From assembly GCA_905182035.1 (NCBI GenBank), contig CAJIZL010000006.1, forward strand, positions 1-64,000: a stretch of 64,000 nt of DNA, written 5' to 3'. Shown one piece after another: positions 25,355 to 34,934 of this stretch (the first letter of the stretch is position 1; every line of letters begins with the position of its first letter). Under the pieces are notes generated by a model. That model ran no database searches. It was given only the letters and a program-made list of their open reading frames with translations, and was not told where the DNA came from. The position numbers and the translations under genes were made by a program. The stretch is from Oceanospirillaceae bacterium ASP10-02a. Its GTDB lineage: Bacteria; Pseudomonadota; Gammaproteobacteria; Pseudomonadales; Balneatricaceae.

Positions 25355-25405
25355 CTCACCTTTGAGGACTTTAGGCCTCAAGGTAAAATAATTGTTAAAG
25401 GTGAG
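25355..25405. promoter_or_regulatory. inverted repeats between flgP and flhA
   Basis: CTCACCTTT (25355-25363) and AAAGGTGAG (25397-25405) are a perfect 9-bp inverted repeat. A nested ACCTTTGAGG/CCTCAAGGT pair (25358-25367 and 25376-25384) has one bulge. They lie between the flgP start and the flhA sigma-54 promoter and could be an operator or an upstream activator site. No known motif was recognised. Confidence 0.4.
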
Positions 25406-25412
25406 CAAATGT

Positions 25413-25428
25413 TGGCACTGTTATTGCT
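25413..25428 (+). promoter_or_regulatory. sigma-54 promoter of flhA
   Basis: TGGCACTGTTATTGCT is a near-perfect -24/-12 element with GG (25414-25415) and GC (25426-25427) ten bases apart. Transcription would start near 25439, giving an AT-rich leader of about 135 bases before flhA. It would drive flhA-flhF-fleN-fliA. Confidence 0.85.
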
Positions 25429-25575
25429 TTTAAAGACTTAGAGTTATGTTTTAACGAGTAAAGTGTCGATGAATCAACTATCGACAGTATTTGCTAAAAG
25501 TTAATAATAAAATAAAAAAAGCGATTAAAAACAAACTATTAGTTTTGTTATTTTGCCTTTAGGGTCTAAGTTATT

Positions 25576-27696
25576 ATGAATTTATCACAAGCGTTAACCT
25601 TGAAGGATCAAATCAACGTCAAACATTTGACGGGTTTATTGATCCCCATGTTAGTACTGCTGATCATATTAATGATGGTGGTGCCCCTACCGGCGTTCTT
25701 GTTGGATATATTTTTCACTCTTAATATTGCCCTTGCGTTGATTATTGTGATGATCTCCATTAACACCATGAGGCCGTTAGATTTCTCTTCTTTTCCTACG
25801 GTGCTGTTATTCGCCACTTTGTTACGCTTAGCCCTCAACGTGGCATCTACCCGTATTGTTTTGGTAGAAGGCCACACAGGTACGGATGCTGCGGGCCAGG
25901 TGATTCAGTCATTTGGTGACTTTGTTATTGGCGGTGACTATGTGGTGGGCATCATTGTGTTTTCCATCCTTATGATTATTAACTTCCTTGTGGTAACCAA
26001 AGGTGCAGGCCGTGTATCAGAAGTGAGCGCACGCTTTACCTTGGACGCAATGCCAGGCAAGCAGATGGCTATTGATGCTGACTTAAATGCCGGTGTACTG
26101 AGTCAGGATGAAGCTCGTGAGCGTCGCGCCGATGTGACGGCGGAGGCAGATTTTTATGGTTCTATGGATGGTGCCAGTAAGTTTGTTAAAGGCGATGCGA
26201 TTGCAGGTTTTCTTATCCTGCTGATTAATATCATAGGTGGCCTTGCTATTGGTATGGGCACCCATGGTTTAACTTTTGATCAAGCTACACAAACCTACGT
26301 ATTATTGACTATCGGTGACGGTTTGGTGGCTCAAATTCCTTCGTTATTACTGGCCACCGCAACAGCTATCATCGTGACTCGCGTCTCCTCTACCACAGAC
26401 ATGTCTAGCCAAGTAGTGGGTCAGCTGGGTAGCCCTCAGGCTCTCATCATGGTAACTGGTATTATGTTCTTGTTAGGTGTGATACCTGGCATGCCTCATT
26501 TTGTATTTTTGTTATTAGCGGCAGCTACAGGTGGTCTTGCGTACCTTGCCGTGAAGCGTTCTAAGCAAGAAGAGATACCTGAGGAATTAGATCCTGTGCA
26601 GCAGCAGCAAGAAAAAGAATCAAAAGATCTGTCTTGGGAAGATATTCCCCAGCTTGATATGATTGGCTTGGAAGTTGGTTATGCATTAATTCCTTTAGTG
26701 GATAAGAGTCAGGGTGGCGCATTGATGCAGCGCATCAAAGGCGTGCGTAAAAAACTTTCCCATGAACTAGGCTTCTTGGTGCAGTCTGTGCACATTAGAG
26801 ACAACCTAGATTTATCACCTAATCAATACCATATTAATATTAATGGTGTTACCCGTGGCCAGGGTGAACTGATGATGGGTAGGGACCTAGCTATTAACCC
26901 AGGTACCACTCATGGCACCTTAGAGGGTATTCCTACCCAAGATCCAGCATTTGGGCTTGATGCCATGTGGATTGATACTTCGCAAAGAGAATATGCTCAG
27001 TCTATGGGCTACACAGTGGTGGACGGCGCCACCGCATTAGCTACCCATTTAAATAAAGTATTACAAGAAAATGCCCATGAATTGTTGGGACATGACGAAG
27101 CTCAGCAACTTATGGACCAATTATCTCAAGCTGCGCCCAAGTTGGTTGAGGCGGTGGTACCTACCCAGTTGTCTGTGGGTGTGGTGGCTAAAGTGTTGCA
27201 AAACCTATTGGCTGAAGGTGTGGCTGTCAGAGATATTCGTACCATTGTCGAAATACTGGCGGAGCAAGCGCCTAGAAGTCAGGATCCTGACGTATTGACA
27301 GCCGCCGTGCGCCCTGCATTAGGCCGGATGATGATGCAACAACTCACTCAGGTAGGGGATGACTTATCGGTTATGACATTAGATGCAGGATTGGAACAAC
27401 AATTGCATAACATATTACAGCAAAGCAAAGAACACGGCTTAGCCATAGAACCTAACCTAGCAGAACAGTTGCTAGGTAATTTGCAGGGTACCAGCGAGCG
27501 ACTCGCACAACAGGGTATTCCTCCAGTGTTAGTAGTTTCTCCTGGCATACGCCCTTGGCTTGCGAAGATGGTTAAGAACCGTATCCCAGGTCTAGTAATA
27601 TTGGGTTACAACGAAATACCAGATGAACAAGGCATTCAAGTGGTGTCGACTATAGAACAACAACCCCTAGTGGATGCGGAAGCACCAGTAGAATAA
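25576..27696 (+). CDS. flhA: flagellar export gate protein FlhA
   Basis: 706 residues. About eight transmembrane helices lie in the first 330 residues. The FHIPEP signature region (RFTLDAMPGKQMAIDADLNAGVLSQDEAR) sits in the main cytoplasmic loop. The large C-terminal cytoplasmic domain forms the nonameric docking ring for chaperone-substrate complexes. It is a normal FlhA length. A strong sigma-54 promoter lies upstream and flhF follows after 27 bases. Confidence 0.98.
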   Translation: MNLSQALTLKDQINVKHLTGLLIPMLVLLIILMMVVPLPAFLLDIFFTLNIALALIIVMISINTMRPLDFSSFPTVLLFATLLRLALNVASTRIVLVEGHTGTDAAGQVIQSFGDFVIGGDYVVGIIVFSILMIINFLVVTKGAGRVSEVSARFTLDAMPGKQMAIDADLNAGVLSQDEARERRADVTAEADFYGSMDGASKFVKGDAIAGFLILLINIIGGLAIGMGTHGLTFDQATQTYVLLTIGDGLVAQIPSLLLATATAIIVTRVSSTTDMSSQVVGQLGSPQALIMVTGIMFLLGVIPGMPHFVFLLLAAATGGLAYLAVKRSKQEEIPEELDPVQQQQEKESKDLSWEDIPQLDMIGLEVGYALIPLVDKSQGGALMQRIKGVRKKLSHELGFLVQSVHIRDNLDLSPNQYHININGVTRGQGELMMGRDLAINPGTTHGTLEGIPTQDPAFGLDAMWIDTSQREYAQSMGYTVVDGATALATHLNKVLQENAHELLGHDEAQQLMDQLSQAAPKLVEAVVPTQLSVGVVAKVLQNLLAEGVAVRDIRTIVEILAEQAPRSQDPDVLTAAVRPALGRMMMQQLTQVGDDLSVMTLDAGLEQQLHNILQQSKEHGLAIEPNLAEQLLGNLQGTSERLAQQGIPPVLVVSPGIRPWLAKMVKNRIPGLVILGYNEIPDEQGIQVVSTIEQQPLVDAEAPVE

Positions 27697-27723
27697 AACC
27701 ACAAGCATTAAGGTTGATTGAAG

Positions 27724-29100
27724 ATGAAATTGAAGCGCGTTTTAGCCAAAGATACTCGTACCGCTCTCGCCATGATTAAAGATAGTTTAGGTGATGATGC
27801 AGTTATTTTGTCGAATAATAAAATTGCCGGTGAAGTTGAAATCGTTGGGGCCATTGACTATGACGAAAAGCGTTTAACGGCGCAGTCTAGTACCGCATTC
27901 TCAGATCGCCTTAGTGCTAATTTAGACCGAATTAAGTCTCAGCGAAGCCAGCATAAGCGCCCGATTGCAGCGCGTAATGTTGGTTCTGAGTTGCGCCAAT
28001 CAAGTGGATTTAAGAGCCCACTGCAACCGGCCATCAGTACCAACCATCAAGCACCAGTAAATGACAATATGGTGCGGATGGAAAAGGAGCTTGGCCTGTT
28101 ACGTTTGTTGCTAGAGCAGCAAATGAGCCAGAGTCTAAGCCAGAATGAGAGTTTCATAAGTGCTGCTGCGATTAAGGTAGCTCAAAGGCTCGAACGTATG
28201 GGTTTTGAAAAACGCCTAATTGACCCTTTGTTAGCCCAACTACCTGCTTGTGACGATGGGGATCAGTTATGGGACCATGCACAGCAATGGCTGCAAGATA
28301 ATTTAACGACTAGTTCTGAAGGTGTCGTGCATGAGGCCGGCATTTATGCCCTAGTAGGCCCTACAGGTGTGGGTAAAACGACTGCTATTGGCAAGCTCGG
28401 CGCACAATTAGCCATGAAGCACGGTAAGCATAAGGTAGCACTTATTTCCATGGATCAACAACGTATTGGAGCTCGAGATCAATTGCGAGTATTCGGTACC
28501 ATGTTGGGTATAGACGTGCATCATGTGGCCGGTTTTACTGAGTTAACTACAACTTTAAATCAAATAGCCCATAAAGAATACGTATTGGTGGATACCTCAG
28601 GAGGTAACCCCTTTGACCCACATATTCAGAGCTTAGTTGATGGGCTGCTGGGTGTGCCTCAGCAAATAAATATATACCTTACATTGGCGGCTAATAGCCA
28701 ATCCCATTCATTGCGTTATCTAATGAAGCACTATTTGGGTCAAGTTAAAGGCGTTGTTGCAACTAAACTGGACGAGTGTTTACCTTTAGGTGGCCTGTTG
28801 GCAGCGCTCATTGAGTCAAAACAACCGTTAGCAATGATTACTGATGGTCAGCGCATTCCTCTGGACTTGGGTTATCCTAGTTCACAACAGTTGGTTGCCC
28901 ATGCTGTAGAAGCTGAGTTAGCAGAGGAACATGGTAGTATTGAGGCCTTGTCAAAATTGTTACACGCTACACCAGGGAAACCTTTAGGGTCTGGTGACAG
29001 GGCCACAAAAAAAACCATATCCACTATGAGTTCGAATTTTGGCAGCATACAAGACACACCGTCTGCTGCCATGGGGCTAGCGTCCTACAGGAGCCACTAG
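27724..29100 (+). CDS. flhF: flagellar placement SRP-type GTPase FlhF
   Basis: 458 residues from the ATG at 27724, with AAGG ten bases upstream; a TTG at 27718 is in frame. The B domain at the N-terminus (MKLKRVLAKDTRTALAMIKDSLGDDAVILSN) is typical, followed by a variable linker. The NG domain has GPTGVGKTT (P-loop) and TKLDE (G4). The G3 region reads DTSGGN instead of DTAG-R/L-type text, and the G2-region motif reads DQQRIGARDQL instead of D-x-YRIGAxEQL. FlhF recruits FliF to the cell pole. GTP binding looks intact, but the catalytic geometry may differ. Confidence 0.95.
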   Translation: MKLKRVLAKDTRTALAMIKDSLGDDAVILSNNKIAGEVEIVGAIDYDEKRLTAQSSTAFSDRLSANLDRIKSQRSQHKRPIAARNVGSELRQSSGFKSPLQPAISTNHQAPVNDNMVRMEKELGLLRLLLEQQMSQSLSQNESFISAAAIKVAQRLERMGFEKRLIDPLLAQLPACDDGDQLWDHAQQWLQDNLTTSSEGVVHEAGIYALVGPTGVGKTTAIGKLGAQLAMKHGKHKVALISMDQQRIGARDQLRVFGTMLGIDVHHVAGFTELTTTLNQIAHKEYVLVDTSGGNPFDPHIQSLVDGLLGVPQQINIYLTLAANSQSHSLRYLMKHYLGQVKGVVATKLDECLPLGGLLAALIESKQPLAMITDGQRIPLDLGYPSSQQLVAHAVEAELAEEHGSIEALSKLLHATPGKPLGSGDRATKKTISTMSSNFGSIQDTPSAAMGLASYRSH

Positions 29101-29101
29101 T

Positions 29102-29917
29102 ATGAGTTCAAACAGTGTACAAGTCATTGCTATAACTAGCGGTAAAGGAGGTGTTGGTAAAACCAATACCTCCATTAATATTGCCGCCAGTTTAGCTAAA
29201 CAGGGCCGCAAGGTCATGTTGATGGACGCAGATTTAGGTTTGGCAAATATTGATGTTAACTTGGGCATTCAGTGTCCATTTAACATGGCTCATGTGATGA
29301 GCGGTGAAAAAACTTTAAGTGAAATTGTTCAAAATGGCCCTTTTGGCATACAAGTAGTGCCCGCAGCATCGGGTATTTATGAAATGGCCAGTTTACAAAA
29401 TGAGCAACTACAACACCTAATTCAAGCTTTCAGTGAATACAATGGAGAATTAGACTACCTTATTGTTGATACAGCAGCAGGCATTTCTGACAACGTATTG
29501 GCTTTTTTAAACGCGGCCCATCAAGTGGTTGTGATTGCTTGTGATGAGCCCTCATCAATCACTGATGCTTATGCGCTTATTAAAGTCATGAATCAGCGCT
29601 ACGGTGCGACTCGTTTCCACTTTATAGCTAGCATGGTGAAGAACGAGAAAGAAGGTCGAGCCTTATATGCTAAAATTGAACGGGTGGTTGATCATTACTT
29701 AGGCGCCCATATGTTGTATTTGGGTACCTCACCACGTGATGAGCAGCTGCGGCTAGCAAATAAACAACAAAAAGCGGTTGTTGAGATAGCACCTATGGCG
29801 AACTCATCTCGTGCATACGCACGCATGGCCGCTGTGGTAGAACGTTGGCAACCCCCTACTGGTTTGAGTGGGCAAGTAGAATTTTTTGTCGAAAGGCTGT
29901 TGCAACATAAAGCTTAA
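29102..29917 (+). CDS. fleN: flagellar number regulator FleN/FlhG
   Basis: 271 residues of the MinD/ParA ATPase family. It has a deviant Walker A SGKGGVGKTNTSINIA, the DADLGLANIDVNLGI switch region and DYLIVDTAAGISDNVL. The C-terminal amphipathic helix expected for membrane contact is present. FleN limits the number of polar flagella by restraining FleQ and FlhF. It begins one base after the flhF stop. Confidence 0.97.
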   Translation: MSSNSVQVIAITSGKGGVGKTNTSINIAASLAKQGRKVMLMDADLGLANIDVNLGIQCPFNMAHVMSGEKTLSEIVQNGPFGIQVVPAASGIYEMASLQNEQLQHLIQAFSEYNGELDYLIVDTAAGISDNVLAFLNAAHQVVVIACDEPSSITDAYALIKVMNQRYGATRFHFIASMVKNEKEGRALYAKIERVVDHYLGAHMLYLGTSPRDEQLRLANKQQKAVVEIAPMANSSRAYARMAAVVERWQPPTGLSGQVEFFVERLLQHKA

Positions 29918-29934
29918 TTGGAAATAATGCCTTG

Positions 29935-30642
29935 ATGCACAATATGTCACTATATCAATCCCATGCACCCGGTTCTGCAACAGACCCCTTGGTGCTGCAC
30001 ATGCCGCTGGTAAAAAAAGTGGCGTTGCATCTGAGCGCGCGTCTGCCTGCCAGTGTGGATATAGATGACCTTATTCAAGTGGGTATGTTGGGATTGCTAG
30101 AAGCCCTAAACAACTTCGACGCAACTAAGGGCGCACAATTCACCACCTTTGCCAAGCTGAGAGTGCGTGGCGCCATGTTAGATGAGGTGCGCCGCTTCAG
30201 CACCTTGCCCCGTTCGGTGATGACCAGTATCCGTGAGATTAACCAAGCCACTGCTGCATTAGAGCAAGAGATGGGGCGCACGGTTAAAGATACGGAACTG
30301 GCGCACGCCATGGGTATGGATTTAGAAGATTTGCAGCAACAAAAAGGCCGCAACTATAACTATCAAACGGTGCAGATAGAAGATCAGCCTGAGGGCGTGG
30401 AGCCTCCATTGTCAGGTTTGATGCCTACTAAAGAAGTGGACGAAGCGGCGTTTCAGAAAGCCTTGGCAACTGCCATTGGCGAACTGCCGGAGCGTGAACA
30501 GCTGATCTTTGCCCTGTATTATGATGAAGAACTCAATTTAAAAGAGATTGCTGCGGTACTGGAAGTGTCAGAATCTCGTATCAGCCAAATTCAAAGTGGT
30601 TCCGTTAAGAAGCTACGTCAAAAGCTGGTAGACTGGATTTAG
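29935..30642 (+). CDS. fliA: flagellar sigma factor FliA (sigma-28)
   Basis: 235 residues. Region 2 contains VDIDDLIQVGMLGLLEALNNFD, FTTFAKLRVRGAMLDEVRR. Region 3 and region 4 (LPEREQLIFALYYDEELNLKEIAAVLEVSESRISQIQSG) are complete. It directs transcription of late flagellar and chemotaxis genes and is held by FlgM until the hook is complete. The ATG at 29935 is chosen; a TTG at 29932 and an ATG at 29944 are alternatives. It converges on darP with five bases between the stops. Confidence 0.97.
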   Translation: MHNMSLYQSHAPGSATDPLVLHMPLVKKVALHLSARLPASVDIDDLIQVGMLGLLEALNNFDATKGAQFTTFAKLRVRGAMLDEVRRFSTLPRSVMTSIREINQATAALEQEMGRTVKDTELAHAMGMDLEDLQQQKGRNYNYQTVQIEDQPEGVEPPLSGLMPTKEVDEAAFQKALATAIGELPEREQLIFALYYDEELNLKEIAAVLEVSESRISQIQSGSVKKLRQKLVDWI

Positions 30643-30647
30643 AGTGG

Positions 30648-31193
30648 CTAAATGTCTGCCAATATACGCAAGTACTTAAATAACTTCTTGGCCGCGGACT
30701 TCGCTTTAGCTTCCTGATTCATGCTTTGTGCCTGCTTCACTAAGTGAGTGATGTGTTGGCGATCAGCTTTCTCATGTAACTGTATGATTTCATTGATGGT
30801 GTTTGGATTATTGGCGATTAAGCCATCGCGCCAGGTTTCTATCTGATGGAAAACACGACGGTGTTCATCGGAGCCTGAGTCGTGCACAGCCAAGGCTTTA
30901 GCAATGGCTTCTGAATCTTCATCGCGCATGACCTTACCAATGTACTGCAAATGCCTACGCTTGGCCTCATTTTGGACAATACGGCGTGATTCATCAATGG
31001 CAGTTTTAAGAGTGTCACTCATGGGAATGCGGGCTAACTCGGATGGCTTTAGATCCACTAATTTGCCACCTAAGTCTTGCAGAGCTTCCATAGCGCGCTT
31101 AATTTGGGTACGGCTAAGTTCCTCTTCAGCAGGTAGATTTTGTTGCAGCGCTTCTAATTCTGCTGCGGCTTTGCGGGCCTTAACTTTGCCCAT
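30648..31193 (-). CDS. darP: ribosome biogenesis factor DarP (YjgA)
   Basis: 181 residues, basic and helical. It has the family pattern SRTQIKRAMEALQDLGGKLVDLKPSELARIPMSD and RRIVQNEAKRRHLQYIGKVMRDED. DarP helps assemble the 50S subunit. It follows mgtE on the minus strand after about 10 bases and converges with fliA. Confidence 0.93.
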   Translation of the reverse strand: MGKVKARKAAAELEALQQNLPAEEELSRTQIKRAMEALQDLGGKLVDLKPSELARIPMSDTLKTAIDESRRIVQNEAKRRHLQYIGKVMRDEDSEAIAKALAVHDSGSDEHRRVFHQIETWRDGLIANNPNTINEIIQLHEKADRQHITHLVKQAQSMNQEAKAKSAAKKLFKYLRILADI

Positions 31194-31203
31194 ATTAAAT
31201 TCC

Positions 31204-32538
31204 TTACGCGTAAAATAATGTGGCGAGGCCTAAAAAGGCACAAAATCCGACCACATCAGTGATGGTGGTTAAAATAACGCCTCCAGCTAAAGCAGGGTCT
31301 ATATTCATTGCTTTAAGGATAACGGGAAGAGAAGTGCCGCAAATAGCAGCCACAATTAAATTGATGACCATAGCAATGGCGATAATAAAGCCAATGGTTA
31401 AGTCAGAGAACCACCAGCTAGCAATGCTGGCTACTACGGTTGCCCAGAGCAAGCCGTTGATGGTGCCCACTATAATCTCTCGGTTCAGTAAGTAACCAAT
31501 GTTACTGCGTTCGACGTGGCCTAGAGCTTGGCCACGGATCACTAGGGTCAATGCCTGGCTACCAGCAATGCCACCCATGCTTGCAACAATAGGCATGAGG
31601 ATAGCAAGGGCGACTACTTGTTCTATGGTATGTTGAAACAGGCCAATTACCATGGAGGCAAGAAGGGCGGTTAATAGATTGATTCCAAGCCACACTGCGC
31701 GACGTTTAGCAGTTTTAACTACAGGGGCAAAGGTGTCTTCGTCATCATCTAAACCGGCCATACGCATGAGGGAGTGGTCGGCTTCTTCCCTGATGACGTC
31801 TACCACGTCATCGATAGTGATACGGCCAACCAAACGACCTTCTTGGTTTACCACAGGTGCAGAAACCCAATCGTTACGTTCAAATAAGTTAGCTACATCA
31901 GTTTCGTCTAAATCTGCAGGTATGGCTTCGCGCTCAGTATCCATTACGTCTAAAATAAGAGTGTTGGGATCACTTACTAACAGAGTGGTGAGTGGCAATA
32001 AGCCAATGTAGCGGTCTTTTCGTGTCACCACAAACAGGTTATCAGTCATTTCTGGTATGGTTTCATGGCGACGTAAATAACGTAGTACGGCGTCTATGGT
32101 GAGGTCTGGTCGGATGCTCACAACGTCCGTATTCATGAGGCCGCCAGCTGTATCTTCTGGATAAGACAAAACTTGCTCAAGCCGCTCTCGATCTTGTTGC
32201 CGTAAACTATTCAGCACTTCTTGCATTACCTTTTTGGGCAGTTGTTGCAAGATGTCAGCAAAGTCATCGGTGTCGAGGTTTTCTGTGGCTTGTAGTAGCT
32301 CCTCGGTATTCATTTGATTAACGAATTCAGCTTGAATTTCGTCACTCAAATGATGCAGTACTTCGCCTTCTAACTCTGGATTTACCAAATTCCACAGTAC
32401 TTCGCGCTCTCTTGGGGGTGAGGATTCCAGTAAGTGTGCCGTATGAGCGGGTTTTAGGGTGTGATTAAGCATGTGGCGTGCTTGAATAAAAGCACCACTG
32501 TCGAGGGCATCGTTGAGTTCTTTAAGGCGGGATTTCAT
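31204..32538 (-). CDS. mgtE: magnesium transporter MgtE
   Basis: 444 residues from the ATG at 32538; the frame continues upstream to 32625, but that part overlaps the npr gene. A cytoplasmic N-domain (PREREVLWNLVNPE, LLQATENLDTDDFADILQQLP) precedes two CBS domains (about 125-250). Five transmembrane helices follow, with the pore motif region MPIVASMGGIAGSQALTLVIRG. MgtE is a Mg2+-gated Mg2+ channel. It is downstream of npr on the same strand with 13 bases between. Confidence 0.96.
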   Translation of the reverse strand: MKSRLKELNDALDSGAFIQARHMLNHTLKPAHTAHLLESSPPREREVLWNLVNPELEGEVLHHLSDEIQAEFVNQMNTEELLQATENLDTDDFADILQQLPKKVMQEVLNSLRQQDRERLEQVLSYPEDTAGGLMNTDVVSIRPDLTIDAVLRYLRRHETIPEMTDNLFVVTRKDRYIGLLPLTTLLVSDPNTLILDVMDTEREAIPADLDETDVANLFERNDWVSAPVVNQEGRLVGRITIDDVVDVIREEADHSLMRMAGLDDDEDTFAPVVKTAKRRAVWLGINLLTALLASMVIGLFQHTIEQVVALAILMPIVASMGGIAGSQALTLVIRGQALGHVERSNIGYLLNREIIVGTINGLLWATVVASIASWWFSDLTIGFIIAIAMVINLIVAAICGTSLPVILKAMNIDPALAGGVILTTITDVVGFCAFLGLATLFYA

Positions 32539-32551
32539 GTGACTACTAGCC

Positions 32552-32821
32552 TTATTCGCCTTCGTCAAAATAATTATCAACCAGCTGTGATACTTCGTCA
32601 AAGGCCTGTTGAGCACCATCACCACTAACTTTAAGGTCTAGTACAGTGCCTTGACCGGCAGCTAATAACATCACTGACATAATGCTTTTTGCATCCACCA
32701 TGTTACCGTCACTACCAATTTCGATGTTGCAACCATGTCGACCAGTGACACCTACAAGCTTAGCAGCAGCACGAGCATGCAGGCCAAGTTTGTTGATGAT
32801 AGTGATTTGTTGATGGATCAT
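32552..32821 (-). CDS. ptsO: phosphocarrier protein NPr (HPr family, nitrogen PTS)
   Basis: 89 residues with the phosphorylated His in NKLGLHARAAAKLV and the MSVMLLAAGQGT second-site region (Ser in KSIMSVM). It passes phosphate to EIIA-Ntr, encoded upstream. The usual rapZ gene between ptsN and npr is missing; a 106-base gap with a hairpin stands in its place. Confidence 0.93.
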   Translation of the reverse strand: MIHQQITIINKLGLHARAAAKLVGVTGRHGCNIEIGSDGNMVDAKSIMSVMLLAAGQGTVLDLKVSGDGAQQAFDEVSQLVDNYFDEGE

Positions 32822-32868
32822 GCAGAAACCCTTACAGGCGTGGCGCTATAAAATAGTGAAACACGTGA

Positions 32869-32893
32869 TGATAAGCATGGCGTAAGCTTATCA
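32869..32893 (-). other. hairpin between ptsN and npr
   Basis: TGATAAGC (32869-32876) and GCTTATCA (32886-32893) form a perfect 8-bp stem with a 9-base loop in the gap where rapZ is usually found. No T-run follows in the direction of transcription. It might be a processing site or a weak attenuator. Confidence 0.4.
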
Positions 32894-32927
32894 AGTGTAG
32901 CCTTATAGCATACCCGTTTTAGGGCAT

Positions 32928-33374
32928 TTATGCGATAGCGATTTTGTACATAGCACCTGCATCAGTGGCCTCACGTAAGCCCGCCCGAAACTCCGGTTGG
33001 CCAAAACTGCCCGCTAGAGTAGCTAAAATTTGTAGATGTTCATCAGTAGCTTGTAAGGGCACTAAAAGCACAAACAGTAAATCTACTGGTTGTTGATCTA
33101 TGGCATCAAAATCGACGGCGTTAGCCAATCGGACTAGAGCACCAGTGACTTGTGTGCAACTGGCTAGCCGACAATGAGGTATAGCTATACCATCACCAAA
33201 CCCGGTGCTGCCTAACTTTTCTCGGTTAATTAATGCACTGAATAGCTCTTTGCTATCAAACGTGGTCATTTGACCCCCAAGCCAGTGGCTAATAGACTCG
33301 AGTGTGCGTTTTTTACTGGCGCATTTCAGATCGGCAAAGGTGCGTTCTGGCGTGAGGATGTCACTAATATTCAT
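32928..33374 (-). CDS. ptsN: nitrogen PTS EIIA component PtsN
   Basis: 148 residues with the EIIA-Ntr fold pattern and the active-site His in FGDGIAIPHCRL. Flanking text (LFSALINREKLGSTG, LLFVLLVPLQATDEHLQILATLA) is typical. It regulates potassium transport, nitrogen and carbon balance through its phosphorylation state. It lies 32 bases after rpoN. The hpf gene usually found between them is absent. Confidence 0.96.
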   Translation of the reverse strand: MNISDILTPERTFADLKCASKKRTLESISHWLGGQMTTFDSKELFSALINREKLGSTGFGDGIAIPHCRLASCTQVTGALVRLANAVDFDAIDQQPVDLLFVLLVPLQATDEHLQILATLAGSFGQPEFRAGLREATDAGAMYKIAIA

Positions 33375-33406
33375 ATGTGGTTATTAACCCTATGGGGTGT
33401 GTGGGC

Positions 33407-34894
33407 TCAAGTGAGCCGTTTACGTTCGTTGGAGGGTGGAATGTTCATGCCTTCTCTATATTTAGCAATAGTCCTGCGGGCTACTTTAATACCTTGTAAC
33501 TCTAGCATGTCTGTAAGTTTGCTGTCGCTTAAGGGTTTGCGAGTTAATTCCGCTGCAATTAACTTTTTAATGAGTGCTCTTATGGCCGTAGAAGAACACT
33601 CTCCCCCATTAGCGGTTGCTACATGGCTAGAAAAGAAATATTTTAGCTCAAAGATACCCCTAGGTGTGTGCATGTACTTTTGGGTGGTAACACGAGAGAT
33701 AGTGGATTCATGCATTTCTACGTGCTCAGCAACTTCTGCAAGGACTAGCGGTTTCATGGCCTCTTCGCCATGATCCAAAAAGCCTTGCTGTATCTCACAA
33801 ATGCGCCCAGCAACTTTTAATAAGGTTTCATTCCGACTTTCAAGACTTTTGAGAAACCAACGGGCTTCTTGTAAGTGACTTTTAATGTAGCTCTTGTCGC
33901 TGCTATTGGCACTGCCACCAAAGTCTACGTATTGTTGGTTAATTCTGATTTTTGGTGCCGAGTCTGGATTTAATTCAACTCGCCACACATTATTAACCTT
34001 ACGTACCATAACGTCGGGAATGACATACTCGGCTTGGCTTGAGGCAATGCTGGCCCCAGGCTCTGGCTGTAATTTAGTGATAAGTTCGAAAATATGTAGC
34101 AGCTCATTTTCTTTGTAACCAGAGCGTCGCCTTAAGGAATTGTAGTCGTGACTGCCAAGCAGATCTAAGTGTTTATCTACAACGGTTATTGCACCTTGGC
34201 GCCATGGTGTATCAGAGGGTAAATATTTTAACTGGATGAGCAGGCACTCTCTTAAATTCTGTGCGGCAACTCCAATAGGGTCAAATTGCTGAATCAAGGT
34301 TAATACGGCTTGAGTTTCATCTTCCTCAATGGCTTCTTGCTCTTGTTGAGCCAAATTGCCGTTGATACCTTCAGTGATTTCAGTCAAGGTTTGACTAAGA
34401 TAGCCACGTTCGTCTACGGCATCAATAATGCTGGCACCAATAAACTGATCAAGGTCGCTCAAGCGGCTCACATTAAGTTGCCATTCAAGGTGTTCTTGTA
34501 AGCTAGGTTCGTGGCTATTGTTGGCGTCAAAATCAAAGTCGTCCCCAGGGCCAGTAGCTGGTGTAGTGGAGCTTTGGTACACATCATCCCAAGAGCTATC
34601 AGTGGCAAGCTCAACGGGGATTTCTTCGCTCCAGTCACTGTCGGCTTGATTCTCGTCAGCAAGGTGTTCACTGGACTGGTCGTCAAGCTGGGCGTCTTTG
34701 TTGTCTTTTTCTGCAGTACTCACTTCAGGCAGGTCAAGCTCTTCTTCTAACTCAAGCAGGGGGTTGCTATCTAATGCTTGTTGGATTTCTTGCTGTAGGT
34801 CTAAGGTTGAAAGTTGCAGTAAACGAATCGCTTGTTGCAACTGTGGCGTCATGGCCAGTTGCTGATTCATTTTGAGCTGCAAAGATGCTTTCAT
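33407..34894 (-). CDS. rpoN: RNA polymerase sigma-54 factor RpoN
   Basis: 495 residues. The Gln/Leu-rich region I is at the N-terminus ([31 protein letters not shown]). An acidic region II of about 60-130 follows. The core-binding region and the C-terminal RpoN box [15 protein letters not shown] are complete. It is the sigma factor for the three -24/-12 promoters seen in this window and works with FleQ and FleR encoded at the other end of the flagellar block. Confidence 0.98.
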   Translation of the reverse strand: MKASLQLKMNQQLAMTPQLQQAIRLLQLSTLDLQQEIQQALDSNPLLELEEELDLPEVSTAEKDNKDAQLDDQSSEHLADENQADSDWSEEIPVELATDSSWDDVYQSSTTPATGPGDDFDFDANNSHEPSLQEHLEWQLNVSRLSDLDQFIGASIIDAVDERGYLSQTLTEITEGINGNLAQQEQEAIEEDETQAVLTLIQQFDPIGVAAQNLRECLLIQLKYLPSDTPWRQGAITVVDKHLDLLGSHDYNSLRRRSGYKENELLHIFELITKLQPEPGASIASSQAEYVIPDVMVRKVNNVWRVELNPDSAPKIRINQQYVDFGGSANSSDKSYIKSHLQEARWFLKSLESRNETLLKVAGRICEIQQGFLDHGEEAMKPLVLAEVAEHVEMHESTISRVTTQKYMHTPRGIFELKYFFSSHVATANGGECSSTAIRALIKKLIAAELTRKPLSDSKLTDMLELQGIKVARRTIAKYREGMNIPPSNERKRLT

Positions 34895-34934
34895 AATTAC
34901 GCTAACTTATTGGTTTTGGAGTATTTTTACTTGA

